Shown here: one piece after another, positions 1 through 6,817 of the stretch
Position numbering within the stretch: the stretch's first letter is position 1
Layout: each line of letters opens with the position of its first letter
Assembly: GCA_046758865.1 (NCBI GenBank)
Contig: JBHIBD010000041.1
Span: 1 to 18,067 of the forward strand
Direction of reading: 5' to 3'
Origin: JBHIBD01 sp046758865
GTDB taxonomy: Bacteria > Planctomycetota > Brocadiia > Brocadiales > Bathyanammoxibiaceae
Length of the DNA stretch: 18,067 bases
Notes under the pieces: model-generated
Database searches by the model: none
What the model was told of the DNA's origin: nothing
The model's input: the letters and a program-made list of their open reading frames with translations, nothing else
Translations under genes and position numbers: made by a program

Positions 1-576
1 GACTTTATGGTGTATCTCTACCGTTCCTTTGTGGACGAGTATCTGCACATAGCATTCTGTAAAGGTAGTATTGGAACTACGGGCAATACCCCCGCCCCCC
101 AGCACAAAGAGCCCGTACTGGTGAGGGTGCATGATGAGTGTCTCACGGGCGACATCTTCGGGTCACTGCGCTGCGATTGTGGTGAACAACTCCATAATTC
201 CCTGAAGATGATTCAGGAAGAGGGAAGGGGTGTGTTACTCTACATGCGGCAGGAAGGCAGGGGCATAGGCCTCGAGAATAAGCTCCATGCGTACGCCCTG
301 CAGGAAAAAGAGGGACTCGACACCGTTGAGGCGAACGAGAAACTAGGCTTTCTTCCGGACAAAAGGGACTATGGGATAGGTGCCCAAATCCTCAGGGACC
401 TGGGCATAACCAAGATGAGACTGCTCACCAACAACCCCAAGAAGTTCAAGGGCCTTGCCGGGTACGGGCTGGAGATTGTGGAGAGGGTCCCCATCGTCGT
501 TACTCCCACGAAAGAGAACGCTCGGTATCTCCAGGCAAAGAAGAAAAAACTGGGCCATTTAATAGACGCGATTTAG
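1..576 (+). CDS. ribA: GTP cyclohydrolase II domain (RibA or C-terminal half of RibBA), 5' partial
   Basis: This enzyme opens GTP to 2,5-diamino-6-ribosylamino-4(3H)-pyrimidinone 5'-phosphate, releasing formate and pyrophosphate; it is the first committed step of riboflavin synthesis in the cytosol. The reading frame is open at the left edge and encodes D-F ahead of the first Met at position 7. That Met lies inside a conserved strand (the family has a G-E-F-x-x-Y-x-Y-R-like stretch here), so the true start lies outside the window. Counting from that Met, the zinc ligands are C45, C56 and C58 in the ECLTGDIFGSLRCDCGEQL segment, followed by the substrate-binding RQEGRGIGL loop (81-89) and the DKRDYGIGAQIL segment. 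The C-terminus is complete. The missing upstream part could be just a short N-terminus or a fused 3,4-dihydroxy-2-butanone-4-phosphate synthase (RibBA); the window cannot tell. The next gene starts 14 bases downstream, so the two are probably cotranscribed. Confidence 0.95.
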   Translation, partial: DFMVYLYRSFVDEYLHIAFCKGSIGTTGNTPAPQHKEPVLVRVHDECLTGDIFGSLRCDCGEQLHNSLKMIQEEGRGVLLYMRQEGRGIGLENKLHAYALQEKEGLDTVEANEKLGFLPDKRDYGIGAQILRDLGITKMRLLTNNPKKFKGLAGYGLEIVERVPIVVTPTKENARYLQAKKKKLGHLIDAI

Positions 577-590
577 AGGAGGATGATAAG

Positions 591-1091
591 GTGGCTAAAA
601 TTCTTAAGCTCATTAACGACGATGAGGCCCTAAGAATTGCCTCTAATTTAGAGAAAGAGGGATACAGTTTTTATAGTTCCGCCGCAAAGAGGGCAAAAGA
701 CAGCAAGTCAAAGTTTATGTTTAACCAGTTGGCTGAGGCTGAAAAGAAACACCTCTCGTACTTCGAAGAACTCCGCTCCAACCTACACGCCAAGAAAGGG
801 CAAAGACCTTGGGGAGAAGAGGATGAATTGGTAAATACTTATCTGCGGAACCTGGTTGATACGGGCGTTTTTACCAGTCCCAAGAAAAAGTCGGCCGCAA
901 AGAAAAAGGATATTACTGTGGCGGAGGCATGTAGAATAGGCATCCAGACAGAGAAAGATTCCATATTGTTCTTTAACGAGGCTGCCAGGCTGTGTAAGAA
1001 CCGCAGGGGCAGAAAGATGTTCAAGGCCATTGTGGACGAAGAAAAGCAACATCTAACAGATTTGGCTCGGCATCTTAGGCACTTAAAGTAG
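591..1091 (+). CDS. Rubrerythrin-like/ferritin-like diiron protein without rubredoxin domain
   Basis: The protein is a 166-residue four-helix ferritin-like protein, predicted cytosolic. The diiron ligands of the rubrerythrin class are visible as two E-x-x-H motifs, E51-K-K-H54 and E151-K-Q-H154, each preceded by a helix with a conserved glutamate (around E21/E23 and E121, both followed by an aromatic pair F-Y or F-F). The two halves are joined by a Lys-rich linker (about 98-106). Classical rubrerythrins reduce hydrogen peroxide and carry a C-terminal rubredoxin domain with four Cys; this protein ends right after the fourth helix and lacks it. The start is GTG at 591, chosen because GAGGAGG at 576-582 is well placed ahead of it. 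A desulforedoxin gene follows after 30 bases and could supply the missing Fe(Cys)4 centre; that is inference. The exact activity (peroxidase, iron storage or other) cannot be read from sequence. Confidence 0.85.
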   Translation: MAKILKLINDDEALRIASNLEKEGYSFYSSAAKRAKDSKSKFMFNQLAEAEKKHLSYFEELRSNLHAKKGQRPWGEEDELVNTYLRNLVDTGVFTSPKKKSAAKKKDITVAEACRIGIQTEKDSILFFNEAARLCKNRRGRKMFKAIVDEEKQHLTDLARHLRHLK

Positions 1092-1121
1092 AAAGAGACC
1101 AAATAGAGGAGAAAGGCATAA

Positions 1122-1238
1122 ATGACAGAAGAGGGCGAGGTATATTATTGTGAGATATGTGGGGCTGAGGCAAAGGTGTTAAAGGGTGGTGCAGGCACAC
1201 TCGTTTGCTGCGACCAACCAATGATTCTAAAGTCTTAA
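1122..1238 (+). CDS. Desulforedoxin (38 aa, Fe(Cys)4 protein)
   Basis: This very short gene encodes 38 residues beginning MTEEGEVYYCEICG and ending with LVCCDQPM plus four more residues. The arrangement C10-x2-C13 ... C29-C30 with G-G-x-G-T-L before the paired cysteines is the desulforedoxin signature. This small fold binds one iron through four cysteines as a homodimer, and also occurs as the N-terminal domain of desulfoferrodoxin (superoxide reductase). The length agrees with free-standing desulforedoxins of 36-37 residues. AGGAG at 1107-1111 is a suitable ribosome-binding site for ATG 1122. The gene lies 30 bases after the rubrerythrin-like gene on the same strand, which suggests an operon for oxygen or peroxide defence. 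No superoxide reductase catalytic domain follows; the next 347 bases hold no gene. Confidence 0.9.
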   Translation: MTEEGEVYYCEICGAEAKVLKGGAGTLVCCDQPMILKS

Positions 1239-1585
1239 GACTTTATAAACAGCTTTTCATGTCCAAGTTGAGGAGTTGTCCACGCCATTCCCTGTTTTGT
1301 CTCCCACTTTCTTCATATCCCCACTCCATTTTGATGAAAACCAGACTCCTGGAAATGTAGCGTGCAAGCAAGCTCGCACGTAAATCGTGGCAGCAAGCCA
1401 TCCGAAGCTGCGCATAGGACTGGCAAGCTGCCACGCTACACATTCAGAATGAGACATGATATTGGGGCGACTTCTGCAAAGGTCTCGCAGTGCGACATTC
1501 GCACTCGGCAGGTCACACGGCCCTTGGGGCTATCCTGACCATTTTCGCCGCTGGGCCTTATATGGGCGGAGATTTTTCGGGACAA
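1239..1585. other. Intergenic gap with one palindromic element
   Basis: No convincing gene is seen in these 347 bases. The left half, 1239-1355, shows no recognisable structure. A palindromic element occupies 1356-1440. Positions 1480-1489 carry AGGTCTCGCA, a motif found again at 10724-10733. The dinB frame is open upstream to a GTG at 1490, but that extension does not resemble the family. Confidence 0.6.
1356..1440. repeat. Palindromic repeat, TAGCGT/ACGCTA family (composite copy)
   Basis: TGTAGCGTG at 1356-1364 is the exact inverted complement of CACGCTACA at 1432-1440. Inside are a GCAAGCAAGCTCGC-type core and a second GTGGCAGC...GCTGCCAC pair. The same family, in simpler form (CGT-nnn-AGCAAGCT-nnn-ACGCTACA), recurs at 5731-5755, 9143-9166, 15211-15234 and, inverted, 15255-15279. 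Confidence 0.75.
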
Positions 1586-2761
1586 ATGCGAAGAATAATC
1601 CATGTTGATATGGACGCCTTTTACGCCTCTGTGGAGGAGCTGGATAATCCAGAACTCAGGGGTAAGGCGGTAATAGTGAGCGGGAGCCTGGAAGGCAGGG
1701 GGGTGGTTTCTTCTGCCTCCTACGAGGCGAGACGCTACGGCGTCCACAGCGCCATGCCAACCTCCAGGGCAAAAAGGCTCTGCCCGCACGGCATCTTTGT
1801 GGAGGCTCGGATAGAGCACTACGCAGAGGTATCAGAACAACTCCTGCACATCTTTAAAGAGTACACCCCCCTGGTTGAGCCGGTGTCGCTGGACGAGGCC
1901 TACCTCGACGTTACCGATTCAGCAAAAATCTTTGGCAGCGCAGAACATATCGGCAGGCAGATAAAGAAGAGGATAAAGGATGAGTTGAGGCTGATTGCCT
2001 CTGTGGGAATCGGCCCTAACAAATTCCTGGCGAAGCTGGCCTCGGGCCTGAAGAAGCCGGACGGTTTTATGGTTATAAAGGATGAGGAGAAGGCAAAAAT
2101 TCTAAATGACCTCCCTGTCTCAAAGATACCAGGTGTGGGCCATGTCACAGAAAAGGCCCTTCACAAGATGGGAATCTCTACTATTGGTGAGCTGAGGAAG
2201 TGCCCGCTCGAGGAACTGGTAGAGAACTTCGGGAAGTGGGGAGAAGCGCTCTACTACCTATCTCGTGGTATGGATGAGAGCCCCGTCGTGGCTGAGTGGG
2301 AGCCAAAGTCTGTCAGCAGGTCCGTCACCTTTGAGAGGGATATAAAAGACCTGCGAACGATACGCAGGGAGCTTTACAGGCTTACCGAGGATGTATCAGG
2401 CTGCTTGAGAGATTTAGAGCTTAGAACCAGGACGATTACCATCAAGGTAAGATACAGTAACTTTAAGACCATTACCCGGCGCATTACGTTTACCCCTCCA
2501 ACCGACCTGACAGAGACGGTGTGGCGATATGTTGACACACTTTTAAAGGAGAGGGTAGTTCTAAAGGACAAGGCAGTGAGGCTTGTAGGGGTGACACTGT
2601 CTAATCTCACCCCGGCCGAGACCGAAGGGCTTGAGCAACTCTACCTGTTTAAGGACTTAGGGGCCGGTTCAGAAGGAGAGCGGAGTCTCCAGGACGCCAC
2701 CGACCGAATTGCCAAGAAGCACGGCAACAAATCACTGAAGAAAGGTCTGTTGCTGCCTTAA
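1586..2761 (+). CDS. dinB: DNA polymerase IV (Y-family translesion polymerase)
   Basis: This is an error-prone, lesion-bypassing DNA polymerase of 391 residues. The palm domain carries the three catalytic acidic residues D8 (HVDMDAFYASVE), D103 and E104 (SLDEAYLD), at the same numbers as in E. coli Pol IV, with Y13 at the steric-gate position. The finger region YEARRYGVHSAMPTSRA (46-62), the thumb with helix-hairpin-helix IPGVG, and the little-finger domain (from about residue 240) follow in order. QLYLF near the C-terminus fits the QLxLF clamp-binding consensus, so interaction with the beta sliding clamp is likely. The start is ATG 1586, which gives the canonical MRRIIHVDMD N-terminus; upstream in-frame starts (GTG 1490, ATG 1562) add non-conserved residues. 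No strong ribosome-binding site is seen (GGAG at 1568-1571 is somewhat far). No SOS box was recognised upstream. Confidence 0.96.
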   Translation: MRRIIHVDMDAFYASVEELDNPELRGKAVIVSGSLEGRGVVSSASYEARRYGVHSAMPTSRAKRLCPHGIFVEARIEHYAEVSEQLLHIFKEYTPLVEPVSLDEAYLDVTDSAKIFGSAEHIGRQIKKRIKDELRLIASVGIGPNKFLAKLASGLKKPDGFMVIKDEEKAKILNDLPVSKIPGVGHVTEKALHKMGISTIGELRKCPLEELVENFGKWGEALYYLSRGMDESPVVAEWEPKSVSRSVTFERDIKDLRTIRRELYRLTEDVSGCLRDLELRTRTITIKVRYSNFKTITRRITFTPPTDLTETVWRYVDTLLKERVVLKDKAVRLVGVTLSNLTPAETEGLEQLYLFKDLGAGSEGERSLQDATDRIAKKHGNKSLKKGLLLP

Positions 2762-2840
2762 GGCAAGAATCGTCCGATACGGCTCACGCCCAACAAATGG
2801 CGGACCCGCCTACGGCGAGGAACGGACGCTACACCCATAA

Positions 2841-2935
2841 TTTCCCTCCCCCTCGACGGGGGAGGGTCAGGGTGGGGGTGAAGAAAGCGAAATTGTTTAT
2901 CTCCTCCCATCAAGGGAGGGGAAAAAGAGGGTTGT
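2841..2935. repeat. Paired C/G-rich hairpins (BIME-like), convergent gene junction
   Basis: The first hairpin is CCCTCCCCC (2844-2852), loop TCGAC, GGGGGAGGG (2858-2866), followed by a TCAGGGTGGGGGTGA tail. The second is CCTCCC (2903-2908), loop ATCAA, GGGAGG (2914-2919). The block lies between the convergent dinB and M16 genes and might end transcription from either side, but it has no T-tract. Three related pairs occur at 7978-8110, 11856-11935 and 15050-15154. Confidence 0.8.
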
Positions 2936-2977
2936 AGCGTTGGGGGCAGGGTCCATACACGAAAACCTGCACAATAT

Positions 2978-4363
2978 TTACAATCCCTTTAGCTCTACCT
3001 CTCCCAGCATCTTTACGTCCTCCAAGATATCTTCTGCCCTGCTTACCAGAATAATTACCAGATTCTCCGGGTCCAGAAGCCGTTTTGCCACCCGATTGAC
3101 ATCTTCCCTGGACACGGCCCTGATATTTTCCAGGTATTTGTACAAATAATCCTCGGGCAGGCCATAAAATTCCTGCTCTACAATCTTGGAGGCTATCTGG
3201 GCGGGTGTCTCAAGACCCAGCGGGAAGTGACCTATGTAATAAGACTTGGCGCCGGCCAATTCCTCTGCGGTCACGCCGCCGGACTTCAGCTTTCTTAACT
3301 CGTCGAGTACCAGCCAGAGGGCCTCAAGGGCGGTCTCGTTTTTACTAAAGGTCCTCACGTAAAATGGCCCCCGCAAAAATCTTGCGTCGAAGCGGCTCCT
3401 GACGCCATAGCTCAGCCCCCTCTCCGCCCTTATCTTCGTGTAGAGCCTGGACGTGGGCCCCTCACCCAGGATGCGGTTCAGTAATAAAATGGGAAAGTAG
3501 TCGGGGTCTGTGCGCTTGATGCCCAGATGGCCGATGCGTATCTCTGTCTGTGTGAGGTCGGGTTTATCCACCAAACGTATCCTGTGGCCGACTATTTTGG
3601 GAACAGAGGGTAATGTTGGCCCCTGAACCTCCCCCTCCTCCCAATCACCAAGGGTCTCTTCTACGGCAGCGAGTATGCGTGCAGGCTCTATATCACCAAC
3701 TACTGTCAGGATGGAGTTGTTGGGCAGGTAGTGACGCTTATGAAACTGCACGATTTCTTCCCTGGTGATAGTCTCAAGACCCCCTACTGTGCCGATGGGC
3801 GGATGGGCATATGGATGTGTGCCGTAGAGCATCTCGCTGAAATGTCTGCTGGCAATGGTCCTCTTATTATCGCCCTCCCTGAGTACAGATGTTATGGCCT
3901 TATCCCGTTGAAACTCTATGTCGTGCGGTTGAAACGATGGGTATCTTGCAACCTCAGAAAGCAGGTCAAGTATAGTCTGAAAATGCTTGATAAGGGCCGT
4001 TGAGGTGATGGAGGTGGAGTCGTATTCACAGTCCACACGCAAGGTGCCGCCAATAAAGTCTATCTCCTCTGATATCTCCAGAGAACCCTTTGAGCGTGTC
4101 CCCTCACGGAGGAGTTGTGCCACTATATTGGCAAGTCCGGGCCTCTCTTGTGGGTCGTGTGCAGAGCCAGCCCTTATCAATAGCTCTATCGCCACCACAG
4201 GTAACTCATGGTGTTCTACCATGATTATTCTAAGCCCGTTATCCAGCGTCGCCTTTTGGTACTTTATGGGCAGTAACTTCTCGTCGCCCAGCAGGTGTGC
4301 ACCCGTGGCGAGGTTGGAAAGAAGAAGCATAACTGCTATGAGTGAGTAGTGGTGTATAAGCAC
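2978..4363 (-). CDS. M16 family peptidase-like protein, zinc-less partner subunit
   Basis: The 461-residue protein has the two-lobed M16 (insulinase/processing-peptidase) architecture with a hydrophobic N-terminus (LIAVMLLLSNLATGA) that looks like a signal peptide, so it probably acts outside the cytoplasm. In the first lobe the zinc motif HxxEH is absent: the aligned segment is GLANIVAQLLREGT (77-89), with N79, A82 and Q83 in place of His, Glu and His. The second lobe keeps the R-G-L-S-Y-G-V segment that supports the substrate-binding Arg/Tyr pair. This is the pattern of the non-catalytic subunit in M16B heterodimers, comparable to the alpha subunit of mitochondrial processing peptidase. The start is GTG 4363, four bases after the stop of the catalytic M16 gene; ATG at 4330 is an alternative but would shorten the signal sequence. 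It is the last gene of the minus-strand series. Confidence 0.9.
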   Translation of the reverse strand: MLIHHYSLIAVMLLLSNLATGAHLLGDEKLLPIKYQKATLDNGLRIIMVEHHELPVVAIELLIRAGSAHDPQERPGLANIVAQLLREGTRSKGSLEISEEIDFIGGTLRVDCEYDSTSITSTALIKHFQTILDLLSEVARYPSFQPHDIEFQRDKAITSVLREGDNKRTIASRHFSEMLYGTHPYAHPPIGTVGGLETITREEIVQFHKRHYLPNNSILTVVGDIEPARILAAVEETLGDWEEGEVQGPTLPSVPKIVGHRIRLVDKPDLTQTEIRIGHLGIKRTDPDYFPILLLNRILGEGPTSRLYTKIRAERGLSYGVRSRFDARFLRGPFYVRTFSKNETALEALWLVLDELRKLKSGGVTAEELAGAKSYYIGHFPLGLETPAQIASKIVEQEFYGLPEDYLYKYLENIRAVSREDVNRVAKRLLDPENLVIILVSRAEDILEDVKMLGEVELKGL

Positions 4364-4367
4364 TTTG

Positions 4368-5702
4368 CTATTTCTCTTTGGGCAGCAGCCTTACTATGGT
4401 TCTGTTCTCGGGGGTAAAATATTTCTGCGCTACCCGCAGTATATCTTCTGCTGTTATGCGGCGGTATTTCTCTAAATCCTTGATGAACCCCAGTGGGTCA
4501 CCAGTCCTTGTCAGGCTAAAACCTATCTGTATGCCCCTGACGAAGTTGGTCTGAAGGCTGAATATGAGCCCTGTCTCTATCTGGTTTCTTGCCTTCTCTA
4601 GTTCACGTTCTGCGACCCTTTCGGTCTTGAGTTGTTCCAGGTTTTCGTTGATTACAGACGCCACTTCTCCTGGTGTATGGCCCTGTTTTATGCTCCGAAC
4701 AGTAATGACGAACAGCCCTGGGTCCTTCATCCTGTCCACCGAGGTAAAGACGGATAGGGCCGCCTGGTCCTCGTAGATAATTTTCTGGTAGAGTCGGGAG
4801 CTGTGCCCCTCTGTGAGTATGCTTCCTATTAGTTCCAGTACAGGGATGTCGTCGTGGGCCGCCTCTGGTATGTGATAGGCAACGGCCAGCCAGGGGAATT
4901 GCGTGTCAACATAAAAATCTTTCTGCCTTTCCCCCCTCTGCGGGGGCTCGGCGGGTATTACCGTATCGGGCCGCTTTGCTGGTGGCAGGCGTCCAAAATA
5001 TCTCTCCACTATGGATACGGCATCCTGTGGGTCTATGTCCCCAAGTATTATGATGGTGGCGTTGTTTGGTGCGTAGTGGGTGCGGTAGAAGGCCTTGCAA
5101 TCCTCTAGGCTTATGGCGTCGAGGTCAGACATCCACCCGTTCACGGGCCAGCGGTATGGGTGTTTGGTAAAGGTAGTGGCGTAGAGGCCCTCGGCCAGTG
5201 TGCCAAAGAGTGAGTTATCTATGCGCAGCCGTCTCTCTTCCTTTACCACCTCCCTCTCAGAGGCCAGGGTTTCGGTGGTGAGTCGGAGGTGCGCCATCCT
5301 GTCTGCCTCCAGCTCTGCGGCCAGTGCAAGTTTAGAGCTTGGCAGGTTCTCAAAGTAGGCGGTGGCGTCCTCGTTGGTGAAGGCGTTATCTGTGCCGCCG
5401 TTTAGTCGGATGATACGGCTGTGCTCCTCCGGCTCCACATTTTTCGAGCCCTTGAACATCATGTGCTCAAACAGGTGAGAGATGCCTGTTATACCCGGCC
5501 TCTCATTTATCGAACCCACGTGATACCAGACCTGGAAGCTTATGATGGGCGCTGAATGGTCCTCGTGCATGAGTAACACCAAACCGTTTTTAAGTCGGTG
5601 TTCTTTCAGGTCTAGCTCTACCTGAGCAGCGGCCGTGGTATGCAAATACAGTAGTAACCATGAGATAACCAAAAGGCATAATATGGATAACCTTACCAGC
5701 AT
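4368..5702 (-). CDS. M16 family zinc metallopeptidase, catalytic subunit, exported
   Basis: The 444-residue protein begins with a signal peptide (MLVRLSILCLLVISWLLL... ending near TTAAAQ, residue 27), then the M16 catalytic lobe with the inverted zinc motif H76-L-F-E79-H80 and the third zinc ligand E156 in VVKEERR, exactly 76 residues after H80 as is usual. The NGGTDNAFTNEDATAYF substrate-strand segment (101-117) is intact. The second lobe includes the HSSRLYQKI segment. Members degrade peptides or process precursors; the substrate here is unknown. ATG 5702 is preceded by TAAGGTG, a good ribosome-binding site, and that whole site is duplicated at 5827-5844 (see the direct repeat). The zinc-less partner follows after four bases, so the two are almost certainly cotranslated as a heterodimer. 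Confidence 0.94.
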   Translation of the reverse strand: MLVRLSILCLLVISWLLLYLHTTAAAQVELDLKEHRLKNGLVLLMHEDHSAPIISFQVWYHVGSINERPGITGISHLFEHMMFKGSKNVEPEEHSRIIRLNGGTDNAFTNEDATAYFENLPSSKLALAAELEADRMAHLRLTTETLASEREVVKEERRLRIDNSLFGTLAEGLYATTFTKHPYRWPVNGWMSDLDAISLEDCKAFYRTHYAPNNATIIILGDIDPQDAVSIVERYFGRLPPAKRPDTVIPAEPPQRGERQKDFYVDTQFPWLAVAYHIPEAAHDDIPVLELIGSILTEGHSSRLYQKIIYEDQAALSVFTSVDRMKDPGLFVITVRSIKQGHTPGEVASVINENLEQLKTERVAERELEKARNQIETGLIFSLQTNFVRGIQIGFSLTRTGDPLGFIKDLEKYRRITAEDILRVAQKYFTPENRTIVRLLPKEK

Positions 5703-5711
5703 ATCACCTTA
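5694..5711. repeat. 18-bp direct repeat, copy 1
   Basis: TACCAGCATATCACCTTA is identical to 5827-5844. This copy holds the ribosome-binding site and the first codons of the M16 gene (minus strand TAAGGTGATATGCTGGTA). The two copies bracket a 115-base insert made of palindromes, as a target-site duplication would. Confidence 0.85.
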
Positions 5712-5826
5712 CTTTATAAAATAGCGTGAACGTCGGAGCAAGCTCCGACGCTACATTATATAAGCCCCATTTATGGGACAACTACAAACAAATTGTAGTT
5801 GCTCGATTTATCGAGCCTCTTTAGTC
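5712..5826. repeat. Insert of three palindromes between duplicated 18-bp sites
   Basis: The block contains CGTCGGAGC-AA-GCTCCGACG (5731-5750, TAGCGT family with CTACA tail), AACTACAA...TTGTAGTT (5780-5800) and GCTCGAT-TT-ATCGAGC (5801-5816). The last two resemble the element at 9199-9224 (TTGTAGTTGCCTGAT...ATCAGGC). No gene is present. Confidence 0.75.
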
Positions 5827-6101
5827 TACCAGCATATCACCTTATCAGAGTCGAAGATGAGTTTGAGCATACCGGCATAATCTACGGACGGGTATGGGGG
5901 CTTTACGGCCCGGGCCACGGCATCATCCCTTAGCACCACGGCCCTTAGTCCCTTTAAGGAATCTTCTGTAGTCAACACTGCATCGTGTATGAGTAGTATG
6001 GTCAGGCTATTTTCTGCCACGGAGGGTTGCCCTGCCTGGTCCACGGCAGTAGAGATGGCAAGTGCGTGGTCCTTTTCCTTGATTATATGAAGGGTTTTCA
6101 T
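5826..6101 (-). CDS. tusB: DsrH/TusB-family sulfur-relay subunit
   Basis: This 91-residue protein has the TusB/DsrH layout: an M-K-T-L-H-I-I-K start, a central T-I-L-L-I-H-D-A-V strand-turn (residues 34-42), an A-V-V-L-R-D-D-A-x-A-R-A segment and a terminal tryptophan, as in E. coli TusB. In the TusBCD/DsrEFH hexamer this family sits beside the sulfur-accepting subunit; some DsrH proteins have their own cysteine near residue 20. Here the only cysteine is C90, next to the last residue. ATG 6101 starts four bases after the stop of the TusC-like gene, so the three small genes form one operon in the order D-C-B (E-F-H). Assignment rests on length, terminal features and neighbours more than on strong motifs. 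Confidence 0.8.
   Translation of the reverse strand: MKTLHIIKEKDHALAISTAVDQAGQPSVAENSLTILLIHDAVLTTEDSLKGLRAVVLRDDAVARAVKPPYPSVDYAGMLKLIFDSDKVICW
5827..5844. repeat. 18-bp direct repeat, copy 2
   Basis: It is identical to 5694-5711. On the minus strand it encodes the last residues of the TusB-like protein (D-K-V-I-C-W) and the first two bases of its stop codon. Confidence 0.85.
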
Positions 6102-6105
6102 GATG

Positions 6106-6462
6106 TTACTGCCAGGGTATCACCCTGTCTGCATCTGTAATCGTTCCGACAATCTGTTGTCTGGGGAGTATATCCACCTCCGTGCCCAACTCGTCGATGC
6201 AGCAGCCCCTCTCCTCCAGGGATTCCTTATCTGCCACTACCCTGTGGCCGAGGAGCCTCAGGGTATCGAGGTGTTTATAGATTATACCCGACTGTACAAG
6301 CTCAGGGTTCGTCTTACGAAGCAGGTGCACGCCATCGTTTATAAACAAAGCGGTTACCTTATTGTCATCCTCCAGGGTGAGGCCCACCGACATCCTCAGG
6401 CCCTCTGAATTCCTGAGCGTGTTAAAGGGCGTTTTATGAATAATTACGACGATATTTGTCAT
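6106..6462 (-). CDS. tusC: DsrF/TusC-family sulfur-relay subunit
   Basis: This 118-residue protein of the DsrE/F fold begins MTNIVVIIHKTPFNTLRNSEGLRMS, with the N-S/G-x-E-x-L-R pattern at the first helix typical of TusC/DsrF, then A-L-F-I-N-D-G-V (38-45). In E. coli TusC a cysteine precedes the S-V-R-E-R-G segment; here the equivalent S-L-E-E-R-G (81-86) is preceded by A-D-K-E, putting D78 at the cysteine position. Two adjacent cysteines (C87, C88) follow the R-G instead. The protein is probably cytosolic, in a heteromer with its two neighbours. ATG 6462 lies six bases after the TusD-like stop and its own stop lies four bases before the TusB-like start. Confidence 0.82.
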   Translation of the reverse strand: MTNIVVIIHKTPFNTLRNSEGLRMSVGLTLEDDNKVTALFINDGVHLLRKTNPELVQSGIIYKHLDTLRLLGHRVVADKESLEERGCCIDELGTEVDILPRQQIVGTITDADRVIPWQ

Positions 6463-6468
6463 ACGGCC

Positions 6469-6777
6469 CTAATTAAAGGACAGGAAGCGGTCAGACTCCT
6501 TTACCAGTGTAGCCAGGTCGTATTGGCTGCCCCAGTGCACAAAGTCCTTCCTTTCTACCCTGCGCTCTATGGCGTTATGGGCGCATACCACCACCTTTGC
6601 ACCCTTTGCCGAGAGCTCGGCCAGTCTGGGGTCACTCAGGTGGTACACACCGTCACACATAAGGAACATCTCCACTGCGATTCCCGCCCCCAGGGCAGCC
6701 TCTGTCAGTCGGATGACCGTATGGGTGTTCTCGCTCTCTGGGCTGGTGGTCAGGAGTATGCCTAATTTCTCTTTCAT
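6469..6777 (-). CDS. tusD: DsrE/TusD-family sulfurtransferase subunit
   Basis: This 102-residue DsrE-fold protein has the family's G-I-L-L-T-T-S-P-x-S strand, helix, and V-E-M-F-L-M-C-D-G-V-Y (35-45). The segment A-K-V-V-V-C65-A-H-N-A-I-E-R-R corresponds to the part of TusD/DsrE (I-C-V-A-A-A-L-R-R-G in E. coli) that carries the persulfide-accepting cysteine, so C65 is the likely active residue. TusD passes sulfur from TusA towards TusE for tRNA 2-thiouridine; DsrE does so in sulfur oxidation. Neither TusA nor TusE/DsrC is in the window, so the acceptor is unknown. The gene starts 40 bases after the radical SAM gene on the same strand and opens the D-C-B trio. Confidence 0.85.
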   Translation of the reverse strand: MKEKLGILLTTSPESENTHTVIRLTEAALGAGIAVEMFLMCDGVYHLSDPRLAELSAKGAKVVVCAHNAIERRVERKDFVHWGSQYDLATLVKESDRFLSFN

Positions 6778-6817
6778 TGTAATCTCGCAGTAATCTCACA
6801 TTATAATAACGCTGAAA

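Noticed and set aside
1490..1585. N-terminal extension of DNA polymerase IV from GTG 1490
   Set aside because: The extra 32 residues have no family resemblance, and MRRIIHVDMD at 1586 is the standard N-terminus.
5826..6777. DsrEFH-like genes taken as proof of dissimilatory sulfur metabolism
   Set aside because: No dsrAB, dsrC or other dsr genes are visible; the same family serves tRNA thiolation and other sulfur transfers.
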